Of a DNA stretch of 64,000 nucleotides, positions 51,606-59,630 are shown one piece after another; the first letter of the stretch is position 1, and each line of letters starts with the position of its first letter. The stretch lies in assembly GCA_035631655.1 (NCBI GenBank), contig DASQIH010000158.1, forward strand, positions 18,237 through 82,236, given 5' to 3'. The DNA is from Gp1-AA122 sp035631655 (GTDB lineage: Bacteria > Acidobacteriota > Terriglobia > Terriglobales > Acidobacteriaceae). Made by a program: the position numbers and the translations under genes. The notes below the pieces were generated by a model, which was not told where the DNA came from, did not search any database, and worked only from the letters and a program-made list of their open reading frames with translations.

Positions 51606-53346
51606 ACCACCCGTGCTTTATGGCTTTAGCGAACTGCTGCGCGGGTAATCTATTAAGTACGTCATCTTTTGTCAGCCAGGCGCGGCGGGCCTGCAGCACC
51701 CCATAGCGGATCTTCTCCAGGTGCGACGTGTGATGGGCATCGGTGTTGATGACGATCTTCACTCCGCGCTCTTTCGCCATGCGCAGGTGCCGGTCGTTTA
51801 AGTCAAGCCGGTCGGGATAGGAGTTCAGTTCCATAGCGACCCTGTGCTTGGCAGCGGCCTTGAGCACAGCGTCCATGTCGAACGGGTAGGCGTCACGGCG
51901 CAGGAGGATGCGGCCCGTGGGATGGCCGATCACCGAGGTGTTTGGGTTCTCGATCGCCTTCACCAGGCGATCGGTCATTTTCGCGGGCTCCTGGTTGAAC
52001 TGCGAGTGCACGCTGGCAATCACGATATCCATCTCAGCGAGCACGGAATCAGAGAGGTCCAGCTCACCGTCCCCTAAAATATCTACCTCGATGCCTGCGA
52101 AGATCTTGATGCCGTCGATCTTCTCGTTTGCTTTGCGGATGCTCTGGATGTGCTCGAGGGCCCGCTTGTCGTCCAATCCGTTGGCGAAGGCAAGATTCTT
52201 GGAGTGGTCCGTGATGGCAATGTACTTATAACCCCGGGCGTGGGCAGCTTCGGCCATCTCTTCGATCGTGCACCGGCCATCGGTTTCGACGGTATGCATG
52301 TGCACGTCACCCTGCAAGTCCTTTTCGGTGATCAACTCGGGCAGCGTGTGCTTCTCGGCCGCTTCGATCTCGCCCTGATTTTCCCGCAGTTCAGGAGGGA
52401 TGTAATCGAGCTTCAGCTTGGCGTAGATTTCTTCCTCGGTTTTGCCGGCGACCGGCTTCTCATTGTCGAGCCGAGCCAGGCTGTATTCGCTGAGTGTGAA
52501 ACCCATCTTGAGCGCACGCTGCCGCAGAGCCACATTGTGCGACTTCGAGCCGGTGAAGTACTGCATGGCAGCGCCAAAGGACTCCGGAGGCAGCGTGCGC
52601 ACGTCCACCTGCATGCCGGAACGCATGCGGAAACTGACCTTGTTGTCGCCGCGTGCGATGACTTGCATCAGACCAGGAAGTCCGGTGACGTGTTCGATCA
52701 GATTTTCGCGCTGAGCATCATTGACACAACACCCGCCTGTAACCAGCACATCCAAGTCGCCAACGGTATCCCGTCCGCGACGCAGCGAACCTGCGGGCGT
52801 GATCCGGTCGACACCGCTGAAGTGGGTGAGGTGCTCAATCAGCTTATTGGCCTGCATTTCGGCGGCATCGAGCAGAAAGCGCCCCGCGATGCGGCGGTAG
52901 TCTTCGATGGCCTTGAGCAGCTTCTGTTCCTGCTTCTCGCCCATCCGGGGAAGTTCACGAATTTTGCCCTCGCGCGCGAGTTTTTCCACTCCTTCCAGAT
53001 CGGCGACCTGGTAGGCACTCCAGATCAGCGCAATCGTCTTCGGCCCAAGGCCTTGGATTTTCAGCAGCTCCAGCATGCTGGGTTTGTATTTGCCCACCAG
53101 TTCAGCGTGGAGGGCCAGGCGCCCATCCTTCGAGATCTCTTGCAGGTTCAGCAGCATGCCCTTGCCGATGCCGGGCACTTCGAGCAACTTCTTGGGTTCG
53201 GCGATAAGCTCCGAGACTTGCTGGGAGAGATTCTCGATGGCTTGGGCGGCGTTGCGATAGGAGCGAATGCGGAACGGATCCTGGTTATCGATCTCGAGCA
53301 GGTCAGCGGTTTCGTACAGCAGACCGGCGATGGCTTTGTTGTCCAT
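51604..53346 (-). CDS. polX: DNA polymerase/3'-5' exonuclease PolX
   Basis: A 580-residue bacterial family X polymerase fused to a PHP nuclease domain, acting in base-excision and end repair. The N-terminal helix-hairpin-helix part is visible (ELIAEPKKLLEVPGIGKGML, then KIQGLGPKTIALIWSAY). The polymerase palm has the metal-binding aspartates in GRDTVGDLDVLVTG. The PHP domain starts near residue 338 with GDVHMHTVETDGRCTIEEMA and includes YIAITDHSKNL and IVINTDAHHTSHL. The ATG at 53346 gives the family start MDNKAIAGLLYETADLLEI. Confidence 0.95.
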   Translation of the reverse strand: MDNKAIAGLLYETADLLEIDNQDPFRIRSYRNAAQAIENLSQQVSELIAEPKKLLEVPGIGKGMLLNLQEISKDGRLALHAELVGKYKPSMLELLKIQGLGPKTIALIWSAYQVADLEGVEKLAREGKIRELPRMGEKQEQKLLKAIEDYRRIAGRFLLDAAEMQANKLIEHLTHFSGVDRITPAGSLRRGRDTVGDLDVLVTGGCCVNDAQRENLIEHVTGLPGLMQVIARGDNKVSFRMRSGMQVDVRTLPPESFGAAMQYFTGSKSHNVALRQRALKMGFTLSEYSLARLDNEKPVAGKTEEEIYAKLKLDYIPPELRENQGEIEAAEKHTLPELITEKDLQGDVHMHTVETDGRCTIEEMAEAAHARGYKYIAITDHSKNLAFANGLDDKRALEHIQSIRKANEKIDGIKIFAGIEVDILGDGELDLSDSVLAEMDIVIASVHSQFNQEPAKMTDRLVKAIENPNTSVIGHPTGRILLRRDAYPFDMDAVLKAAAKHRVAMELNSYPDRLDLNDRHLRMAKERGVKIVINTDAHHTSHLEKIRYGVLQARRAWLTKDDVLNRLPAQQFAKAIKHGW

Positions 53347-53406
53347 GGTTTCCGGAGAGAATTGTAGCTCGCCGAAGCGGATGAGTGTGTTCCACGCGTT
53401 TCTGCG

Positions 53407-53434
53407 CAAAACAAAGCCCGGCGTAAGCGCCGGG
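53407..53434 (-). terminator. Rho-independent terminator of the cold-shock gene
   Basis: On the minus strand CCCGGCG-CTTA-CGCCGGG (53417-53434) is followed by CTTTGTTTTG. It lies between the cold-shock gene stop and the polX start. Confidence 0.8.
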
Positions 53435-53467
53435 TGCGAGCAGCTTGGCTCAACTGGAGTTGCTGGT

Positions 53468-53671
53468 CTACGAAGCTGCCTTGGTCACATTGGCAGCCTG
53501 CGGGCCTTTCTGGCCTTGCGTGATTTCGAACTCTACCTGGTCGCCTTCCTGCAGGCTCTTGTAGCCTTCCGCAGTGATGGCGCTGTAGTGCACAAAAACG
53601 TCCGGGCCATCCTCACGTCCGATGAAACCATATCCCTTCGCATTGTTGAACCACTTCACCGTACCTTTCAT
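53468..53671 (-). CDS. Cold-shock domain protein (CspA family)
   Basis: A 67-residue OB-fold RNA chaperone that binds single-stranded RNA. MKGTVKWFNNAKGYGFI holds RNP1, and DVFVHYSAI is RNP2. The start is the ATG at 53671 and not the longer frame, which would add 28 residues foreign to the family. It has its own promoter and terminator. Confidence 0.95.
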   Translation of the reverse strand: MKGTVKWFNNAKGYGFIGREDGPDVFVHYSAITAEGYKSLQEGDQVEFEITQGQKGPQAANVTKAAS

Positions 53672-53742
53672 ACGTTCCACTTGCGTGCCTCCGCGTACAG
53701 GCACGCTCGTCACGAGACGTGTCTGCCTGATTCTCTTCCGCC

Positions 53743-53771
53743 ATTTTGCTGCCACTTCCAGACAGTGTCAA
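53743..53771 (-). promoter_or_regulatory. Promoter of the cold-shock gene
   Basis: On the minus strand: a perfect TTGACA (53766-53771), a 17-bp spacer and CAAAAT (53743-53748). A second TTGACA lies 12 bp further upstream. The leader would be about 65 bases, in line with csp genes that have regulated leaders. Confidence 0.65.
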
Positions 53772-53810
53772 GATTATGTCAAGGTGGGAAATCTTGTATT
53801 CATGCGGCTT

Positions 53811-54374
53811 TCAGCTCCCCAGAAACTGCTGCAGCCAAAGCACCCCGGCTATGGTCTTGCCGTCATGAATCTTGCCAGCCAGCACCTTATGTACGATATC
53901 GGACAAAGGGAATAGCCGCTTGCGGATAAGCTCGTCTTCTTCCGGCCGTGCGATGCCACGCCGCAGGCCGCGGGCGAGATAGACTGCCATGGTTTCGTCC
54001 ACGAAGCCAGGACTGGCGTAGTACCTGAGAGCGAGTCGCCAATGGCTGGCGGTATAGCCGGTTTCTTCCAGGAGTTCGCGCTGGGCAGCACTGAGCTCTT
54101 TTTCGCCTTCGTCGATCCTGCCGGCCGGGAGTTCCCACAGAAAACTCCGAGCGGCGTGGCGGTATTGCCACTCCAGGAGAACGCGCGGCTCTGGGCGGGT
54201 CTCGTCCACCGCGAGGATCACCACCGAACCGGAGTGGCGCACGATGTCGCGGCGGACTTTAATCCCGCCGGGCTCGATGACACGCTCAGAAGTCACCCAG
54301 AAGACGGGGCCGCGAAAAACTTCGCGACAGGAGAGGACACGGGCCTGCTTTCGTCGCTTAGAAGTTCTGGACAT
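53811..54374 (-). CDS. Nudix hydrolase (ADP-ribose pyrophosphatase-like)
   Basis: A 187-residue protein with a perfect Nudix box, GRIDEGEKELSAAQRELLEE followed by TGY. VLLEWQYRHAARSFLWELPA before it and YASPGFVDETMAVYLARGL after it match ADP-ribose pyrophosphatases (NudF type), which hydrolyse ADP-ribose to AMP and ribose phosphate. The ATG at 54374 is chosen; the longer frame passes through a 7-bp repeat array. Confidence 0.9.
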   Translation of the reverse strand: MSRTSKRRKQARVLSCREVFRGPVFWVTSERVIEPGGIKVRRDIVRHSGSVVILAVDETRPEPRVLLEWQYRHAARSFLWELPAGRIDEGEKELSAAQRELLEETGYTASHWRLALRYYASPGFVDETMAVYLARGLRRGIARPEEDELIRKRLFPLSDIVHKVLAGKIHDGKTIAGVLWLQQFLGS

Positions 54375-54405
54375 GGGAGAACTATACGGGATCGGAGGAG
54401 AATTG

Positions 54406-54469
54406 TTGATTGCTGATGCTTGATTGATGATTGAAAAGCAGCACGCTCCGACCTCCAATCAGCAATCAG
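54406..54469. repeat. Inverted pair of 7-bp arrays in the nudix/DUF2520 divergent gap
   Basis: TTGATTG, CTGATGC, TTGATTG, ATGATTG (54406-54433) face CAATCAG, CAATCAG (54456-54469), which is the reverse complement of a CTGATTG unit. They lie between two divergent starts. Confidence 0.65.
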
Positions 54470-54492
54470 AAAATTCTGTTATTCTGCCGCGC

Positions 54493-55344
54493 ATGGCCGC
54501 CAAGCCGTCGATTGCGATCGTTGGCCCGGGCAGTCTGGGCAGCGCGCTGGTCGTGTCGCTGCACAACGCCGGATATCGCATTTCGGAAGTGCTGGCGCGA
54601 GAGAACAGCGGCTCCCGGCTTCGTGCGCGACGGGTGGCACGAGACGTTGGTGCTCGGGTGGTGACGGCGAAAAATCGGAATCTACTGGCCGGGGTCGTGT
54701 GGTTGTGTGTGCCTGACCGAGAAATCGCGGCCTGCGCACAATCGTTGCGGAATGCGGCCGACTGGAAGGGCAAAGTTGCCCTCCACTCCAGCGGCGCTTT
54801 GAGCAGCGATGAATTGGGTGTGCTGCGACGGAAGGGAGCGGCAGTTGCGTCCCTTCATCCCATGATGACTTTTGTCCCAGGCGTGTCCCCTTCGCTGGAA
54901 GGAGTTCCCTTTGCCGTGGAGGGAGATCCTTCCGCTATCCAAGTCGCGCGCCGAATGGTACGCGACCTGGGCGGCGAGATGTTCGCGATCCAGAAACGGC
55001 ACAAACCGGCCTACCACGCCTGGGGCGCATTTGCGTCTCCGTTGTTGATTTCAGCGTTGGTCACGGCGGAGCAGGTGGCGGGCGCGGCTGGAATCCAGCG
55101 CGAATCCGCCCGCAGGATGATGCTGCCCATCGTGCGCCAGACGCTGGCAAACTACGCCCATCGTGGACCGGCTGGCGCCTTCAGCGGGCCCATCGTTCGC
55201 GGCGATGCGGAAACATTGCGCAAACATCTCAAGATTCTGGGCCGCGTGCCCGGTGCCAAAGAGGTTTATCTGGCGCTGGCGCGCTCGGCACTCAAGAACC
55301 TGCCCGCGCGCAACCGCAGTCTTCTCAAGAAGGTTCTTGGTTGA
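54493..55344 (+). CDS. Rossmann-fold protein with DUF2520 domain
   Basis: A 283-residue protein. The N-terminal NAD(P)-binding motif is IAIVGPGSLGSALVVSLHNA. The middle has VALHSSGALSSDELGVLRRK and VASLHPMMTFVPG, which are marks of the Rossmann-like/DUF2520 family, related in fold to ketopantoate and pyrroline-carboxylate reductases. The reaction is not known. The ATG at 54493 begins MAAKPSIAIVG. Confidence 0.88.
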   Translation: MAAKPSIAIVGPGSLGSALVVSLHNAGYRISEVLARENSGSRLRARRVARDVGARVVTAKNRNLLAGVVWLCVPDREIAACAQSLRNAADWKGKVALHSSGALSSDELGVLRRKGAAVASLHPMMTFVPGVSPSLEGVPFAVEGDPSAIQVARRMVRDLGGEMFAIQKRHKPAYHAWGAFASPLLISALVTAEQVAGAAGIQRESARRMMLPIVRQTLANYAHRGPAGAFSGPIVRGDAETLRKHLKILGRVPGAKEVYLALARSALKNLPARNRSLLKKVLG

Positions 55345-55353
55345 TAAGGCTGC

Positions 55354-55968
55354 TCAACGCGAGTTGAACAGGTGTCCGAGTTTTTCCTTCTTGGTCTTCA
55401 GGTAGTCTTCCGCGTGTGGGGTAGGCGAAACCTCGCAAGGCACGCGCTCCACCACCTTGATTCCTGCCTTTTCGAGCGCTGCCACTTTGTCGGGGTTATT
55501 CGAAAGCAGGCGGACCTGCCGAACGCCAAGCGCCTTGAGGACCTCGGCGGGCAGGGCAAACTCACGATGATCGGCCTTGAAGCCTAGCCGCTCGTTCGCT
55601 TCCACGGTGTCGAGGCCTGCGTCCTGCAGTTCGTACGCCTGTAACTTGGCCATCAACCCGATGCCGCGTCCTTCCTGCTGTTCGTACACCAGTACACCAG
55701 CGCCTTGCTGGGCGATCATCGATAACGACAGTTCCAGTTGTTGGCGGCAATCGCAACGCAGCGAACCAAACACGTCGCCGGTCAGGCACTGCGAATGGAT
55801 GCGCACCAATGGAGGCTGGGAGTGCACGTCGCCCATGATTAGAGCCACGGCAGTTTCAGTGCGGCGGTCGTCGCCGAACTCGCCTTCGAAGCCCTGGATC
55901 TGGAACTTACCCCAGCGGGTAGGGAAGTCTGCCGCGGCAACCTTGCGAGCTGTGCCGAAAGAACTCAC
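55354..55968 (-). CDS. ribA: GTP cyclohydrolase II
   Basis: First step of riboflavin synthesis, opening the GTP ring with release of formate and pyrophosphate. The zinc cysteines are in HSQCLTGDVFGSLRCDCRQQ, and the catalytic QQEGRGIGLMAKLQAYELQD follows. The GTG at 55968 gives a 204-residue protein, the usual size of the stand-alone enzyme. TATAAT lies right before the GTG on the minus strand (TATAATGGATCTGTG), so the mRNA may be short-leadered or leaderless. No ribB fusion. Confidence 0.93.
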   Translation of the reverse strand: MSSFGTARKVAAADFPTRWGKFQIQGFEGEFGDDRRTETAVALIMGDVHSQPPLVRIHSQCLTGDVFGSLRCDCRQQLELSLSMIAQQGAGVLVYEQQEGRGIGLMAKLQAYELQDAGLDTVEANERLGFKADHREFALPAEVLKALGVRQVRLLSNNPDKVAALEKAGIKVVERVPCEVSPTPHAEDYLKTKKEKLGHLFNSR

Positions 55969-56017
55969 AGATCCATTATAGCGGTCCGCGTGAATTGGCT
56001 GGCGCGCGCTCGCCGGT

Positions 56018-56042
56018 AGAGACGCGGCTTGCCGCGTCTTTT
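56018..56042. repeat. Hairpin AGACGCGGC-TT-GCCGCGTCT
   Basis: A 9-bp perfect dyad followed by TTT, between the ribA start and the tRNA gene. It matches the hairpin style of the aromatic cluster and could also act as a weak terminator on the plus strand. Confidence 0.6.
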
Positions 56043-56111
56043 GTGCCAGACTTGGTCGGAACTGTCGGACGCTGCTAAAATTGCGTACGCCCAAGGAAGA
56101 TTTCCAGCCGT

Positions 56112-56187
56112 GGGGCTATAGCTCAGCTGGGAGAGCGCATCGTTCGCAACGATGAGGTCGTCGGTTCGATCCCGACTAGCTCCACCA
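56112..56187 (+). tRNA. tRNA-Ala(CGC)
   Basis: A 76-base cloverleaf: acceptor GGGGCTA paired with TAGCTCC, D-arm GCTCAGCTGGGAGAGC, anticodon stem CATCG/CGATG with loop TTCGCAA (anticodon CGC), T-arm GTCGG-TTCGATC-CCGAC, encoded CCA. The last 51 bases recur at 63054, which marks it as the insertion site of an island. Confidence 0.97.
56137..56187 (+). other. Left attachment repeat (attL) inside tRNA-Ala
   Basis: 51 bp, from the anticodon stem to the CCA end, identical to 63054-63104. The island replaced nothing in the tRNA, whose 3' end is intact. Confidence 0.88.
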
Positions 56188-56392
56188 TAAATTCAATCAC
56201 TTGCAAGCCCTCCGAAAGCCGAATCTTGTCCCACTTTGTCCCAAAAATTCAGCAGATGGTTGCCGGAGTTTGCCTCTCTACACAACCGCGCACCAATTCA
56301 CGCGCTGAGTGCTGGTCGCAACCAGCGAAAAGCAGCACAGAAAAGCTGCATGAAATAGGTCAACAAAACGTGAGCAGAAGGAGGAAACGACG

Positions 56393-56647
56393 ATGGACGC
56401 GGGACTAAGACTTGAACGTGTGTTAAGGCACCTGAAAAATGCCGAACCCGAGATGGACCATTGGCAGTCCTTCGGGAACGTTGGCAGGCCAACGGAAGTC
56501 GACGGCGTCCTGCTTAACGCGGGCAGTTTCAACCTCGACGGGCGTCGCATGCTGGACGGCCTGGTTCTCGCGGTTTCGCTTTTGGCGAAGAAGTGTGCCG
56601 CCGGGGGGGACGGCGCGCAATCGCGGTGGCCAGAAACTCACGAATAA
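56393..56647 (+). CDS. Small hypothetical protein of the island
   Basis: 84 residues, starting MDAGLRLERVLRHLKNAEPE. An exceptionally good ribosome-binding site (GAAGGAGGAAA, nine bases before ATG) is the main support. The middle (VDGVLLNAGSFNLDGRRMLD) has no recognised motif and the C-terminus is low in structure. It converges with the recombinase remnant. Possibly the truncated start of a longer gene. Confidence 0.45.
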   Translation: MDAGLRLERVLRHLKNAEPEMDHWQSFGNVGRPTEVDGVLLNAGSFNLDGRRMLDGLVLAVSLLAKKCAAGGDGAQSRWPETHE

Positions 56648-56655
56648 CGCGGCGA

Positions 56656-57227
56656 TCACCGTTGCAAGGCTCTGATGACGGTGGTCTTGGAGACGCGGCA
56701 GCGCCCGGCGATCTCTCGCAAGGTCAGACCTTCTTCGCGCAGTTCCCGAACCCTGGCTTGAGAGACCGAAGCGCGCGGCCGACCCAATCGTTTGCCCTTT
56801 GCACGAGCATGGCGAAGTCCGGCTCTCACGCGCTCCACGATGAGCGAGCCTCAAGCTCCGCCACCGCGCCGAGCACGGTGAACACCATCTTGCCCATGGG
56901 GGTGGACGTGTCCACCTGCTCTGACAGACTTACGAACTCAATGCCCAAGGCCCGGAACGTCTCGAGCGCCCGCAGCAAGTGCGACACTGAGCGGGCGAAG
57001 CGATCGAATTTCCAAACCACGACCGCATCGAAGCGCCGCCGATGTGCGTCGGCCATCAGGCGGTCCAGCGCTGGACGTTTATCCTTGGCGCCGCTGATGT
57101 GATCAATGTATTCGCCGGAGATTTCCCAGCCACGGCGTACGCAATACTCGCGCAACTCGCGAAGTTGGAGTTCCGGATCCTGCTGGCCGTTGTTTGTCGA
57201 GACCCTGCCGTAGAGTGCTACTCGCAT
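56656..57227 (-). pseudogene. Serine recombinase (resolvase/invertase family), frameshifted
   Basis: From the ATG at 57227: MRVALYGRVSTNNGQQDPEL with the catalytic serine, then GAKDKRPALDRLMADA, VVVWKFDRFARSVSHLLRAL, and STPMGKMVFTVLGAVAELEA, after which the frame hits a stop. The rest (ERVRAGLRHARAKGKRLGRP, then helix-turn-helix GLTLREIAGRCRVSKTTVIR) continues in another frame to 56656. Compared with the normal ELERSLIVERVRAG a single base is missing near 56848-56854. Without its DNA-binding domain the product should be inactive. Confidence 0.88.
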
Positions 57228-57323
57228 GGTCCTAAAACTGCCTTCCTTCATGCATGTAAGTTGAAGATTCTAGGGGTCTTAAATAGATGTTTGGCTAAGT
57301 CCATTATCATTTGTTTTAGGACC
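57228..57323. promoter_or_regulatory. 11-bp inverted repeat upstream of the recombinase
   Basis: GGTCCTAAAAC at 57228-57238 and GTTTTAGGACC at 57313-57323 are perfect reverse complements, 74 bp apart, touching the recombinase start codon. This is where a resolvase site or autoregulatory operator would be. Confidence 0.5.
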
Positions 57324-57538
57324 AAATGCAAAGGGGTTTATCCGGCCTGGGGACACACGCGCGCCGCACCCGGTCAACCTCGCTCGATGCCCTTAGTCTG
57401 TTCCAACTTTGGCACTGCTCCGCCTTGGCACGCCAACACGGCCGTCCGCGATATACTCGCGTTGTAGCCGCGTTACGCTGGCCTTTTTCGCGGTAACCGC
57501 CGAGTCGCCATTCTACTCACCCCAGCAGAAGCTTCCAC

Positions 57539-57608
57539 TTATCACTGCAGTCCTAATTTCTTATAATAATGCTTCCATCAGTGGGGACTGCGCTCTTAAC
57601 GCAGTCCC
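57539..57608 (+). promoter_or_regulatory. Promoter candidate and hairpin upstream of the TadG-like gene
   Basis: TTATCA (57539-57544), a 17-bp spacer and a perfect TATAAT (57562-57567). The early transcript would include a 9-bp stem, GGGACTGCG...CGCAGTCCC (57584-57608), with a 7-base loop and no T-run. Confidence 0.55.
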
Positions 57609-57642
57609 TGTTCAGGAGTTCGGTCACGAGGTGGAATCAGTG

Positions 57643-58959
57643 GTGGGCGTAATACGTGTTCATCGATTGAGAGAGAAGGAGAGAGGCGTGACCCTCTTGA
57701 TAGTCGCTGTCAGTATGTTTGCCATGCTCTCAATGGCCGTATTAGCCCTGGATGTGGTCAGCCTTTATGTGGCCAAAGACCAGGCCCAAGAGGCCGCTGA
57801 CGCTGCGGCATTGGCCGGTGCCGAAGTGTTAGAGCTTTCTGGCACAACATCGGTGCCGTTGTCCGTACCCTTGAGCTCCGTTTGCAACGGAAGCAGTGCT
57901 AAGGCGGATTTATGGGCGCAGGCTGTCGCGGCGCAAAACCATATCGTGGGCGTTTCTCCAACGACGGTGACTACGCTATGTCCTACCTCGGCGCCCGCTC
58001 ACAACCCGTACATTCGGGTCACCGTGTCGCGGGGTGGACTTCCAACGTTCTTTTCGCGTATTTGGAGCGGCGGTGCTATCAGCGTATCTGCCACGGCGAG
58101 TGCGGAGGCCTACAACCCTTCTTTTGATGCCGCTAATCCAGGGGGGCCCCCGATCCAAATACATGGGGTAAAGCCGTGGCTCGTTTCCAACTGCAACATG
58201 TGCGGCCTCGCTGAACCGTTATATTTCGACTCGAATTATGCAATTGCTAGGGGAGGCAGTTTCATAGGCCAGCCTGTTACGTTAACTCTAATCACATCGT
58301 CCACCGTACCAACTGTCCCCGGCCCCCCTGCCCCTCCCGCCCCACCTTTACCGTCCCCCACAGCCCAGTTTTATGCGCTTGATGGACCGGCACCGCTGTA
58401 TTGTCCCTCATCGAGTGCGGTTTCCTGCGGTCAGATTGGGACTGGCACTCCCGGTCTCAATTATCACGACAACATTGCATGTGAGAATGGTTTCAACTTC
58501 AGCAATGGCCAGCTAGTCGGCCCAGGTCAAACATGGTGGGTGGACACACGTTCTGCAGGAAACCTTCATGCGCGGACAATTCCCGGCACTACCTGTTTGA
58601 TTCATGCTGATACTGTTGGCTCGGGGTTAGGCCAAGACAGCTTCACAGTTGGCCTCCCGGTGACGATCACAGGCGGGTATAACAATCCGAATCCATCTTT
58701 GCGGCTGGTAGACGGCATACATCGTAGCGATTCTGTCGTCACTGTGCCTGTTTTCAACTGTCCCTCCGTAGGTACTTGTGATGGCACTGCTCAGTTGCCG
58801 ATTGTGGGATTCCTGCAGCTAGGAATTCAGGACGTCACCGCAACCGGCGATTTAGATGCCGTTATTTTGAATGCCGCTGGATTGGATCCGGCAAGCACGG
58901 GAACACCGATCACGGGAGCTGGCGCTTCGCCTGTTCCCGTGCGACTGATTCATCAATAA
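57643..58959 (+). CDS. TadG-like (Flp pilus assembly) protein
   Basis: About 438 residues. The N-terminal RLREKERGVTLLIVAVSMFA, continuing LSMAVLALDVVSLYVAKDQA, then QEAADAAALAGAEVL, is the hallmark of TadG/vWA-type pseudopilins: one membrane helix with a long exported domain. The exported part has a Pro-rich linker (PGPPAPPAPPLPSP) and many cysteines. The GTG at 57643 with GAGGTGG upstream keeps the conserved N-terminus; a GTG at 57688 also has a good ribosome-binding site but would cut it. First of a run with two TadE-like genes; no secretion ATPase is encoded. Confidence 0.8.
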   Translation: MGVIRVHRLREKERGVTLLIVAVSMFAMLSMAVLALDVVSLYVAKDQAQEAADAAALAGAEVLELSGTTSVPLSVPLSSVCNGSSAKADLWAQAVAAQNHIVGVSPTTVTTLCPTSAPAHNPYIRVTVSRGGLPTFFSRIWSGGAISVSATASAEAYNPSFDAANPGGPPIQIHGVKPWLVSNCNMCGLAEPLYFDSNYAIARGGSFIGQPVTLTLITSSTVPTVPGPPAPPAPPLPSPTAQFYALDGPAPLYCPSSSAVSCGQIGTGTPGLNYHDNIACENGFNFSNGQLVGPGQTWWVDTRSAGNLHARTIPGTTCLIHADTVGSGLGQDSFTVGLPVTITGGYNNPNPSLRLVDGIHRSDSVVTVPVFNCPSVGTCDGTAQLPIVGFLQLGIQDVTATGDLDAVILNAAGLDPASTGTPITGAGASPVPVRLIHQ

Positions 58960-59032
58960 TCAGTGGTCTGCGTCGAAAAGGTTTCATAAAAACGCCAAGT
59001 GCAACGTTATTGGGAAGGAGGCTGGAGGCCCG

Positions 59033-59620
59033 ATGACACGGCTCGCCGGGTTCTGGCGATACTGCAGGTGGCCAGCGTATGCCTGCACAGAGGCTTCGCA
59101 GATTGTGGAGCTGGCAATTTCCTTGCCGTTGCTGATGATAATCGTCGTTGGAATCACGGACTTCGGTACGGCATTCAATTTGAAACAGAACCTGAACAAC
59201 GCCGTCAGGGAAGGAGCACGATCAGCCTCAAAACAAAGCATGCAAGACGTCACTAATCCAACGCCTCTCTCGACAGATGCCATCCGCGCTGTTATAGACA
59301 ATTATCTGCTTGCGGCGAGGGTCAACGATTGTGGTCTATCCGGTGCGGTCCCAAGCAAGTCGGTTTCAGGCCTGATCTGGACTTATACGGCCAGCAGTGG
59401 TTGTCCGGGCGGGGGAACGCTTACGTTGATTGTTGATCGGGGCAACACATTCCAAACAGGATCACCCCCCCCGACCACCATCGAAACGACACACATCCAG
59501 ATCAGCTACCCCTATCAGTGGCGTTTTGGGCGTTTTATAAAATTTTTTGTTCCCACTGCGAATTATGCGTCGGGAGTCACGCAGATAAACGGTGAGGCGA
59601 TTATGACGAACCTGAATTAG
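59033..59620 (+). CDS. TadE-like pseudopilin 1
   Basis: A 195-residue protein with a membrane helix ASQIVELAISLPLLMIIVVG followed by ITDFGTAFNLKQNLNNAVRE and GARSAS, the TadE pattern, then an exported domain of about 130 residues. GGAGG upstream of the ATG. Family knowledge: TadE and TadF are processed minor pilins needed for Flp pili. The usual glycine-x4-Glu-Phe cleavage motif is only loosely kept. Confidence 0.85.
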   Translation: MTRLAGFWRYCRWPAYACTEASQIVELAISLPLLMIIVVGITDFGTAFNLKQNLNNAVREGARSASKQSMQDVTNPTPLSTDAIRAVIDNYLLAARVNDCGLSGAVPSKSVSGLIWTYTASSGCPGGGTLTLIVDRGNTFQTGSPPPTTIETTHIQISYPYQWRFGRFIKFFVPTANYASGVTQINGEAIMTNLN

Positions 59621-59630
59621 CAAGGGCTGG

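Noticed and set aside
52150..53367. Plus-strand open frame of 405 codons
   Set aside because: Antisense to polX, whose domains are all intact on the minus strand.
57584..57608. 9-bp hairpin considered as a terminator
   Set aside because: No T-tract follows and it lies downstream of a promoter-like sequence; noted only as a leader hairpin.
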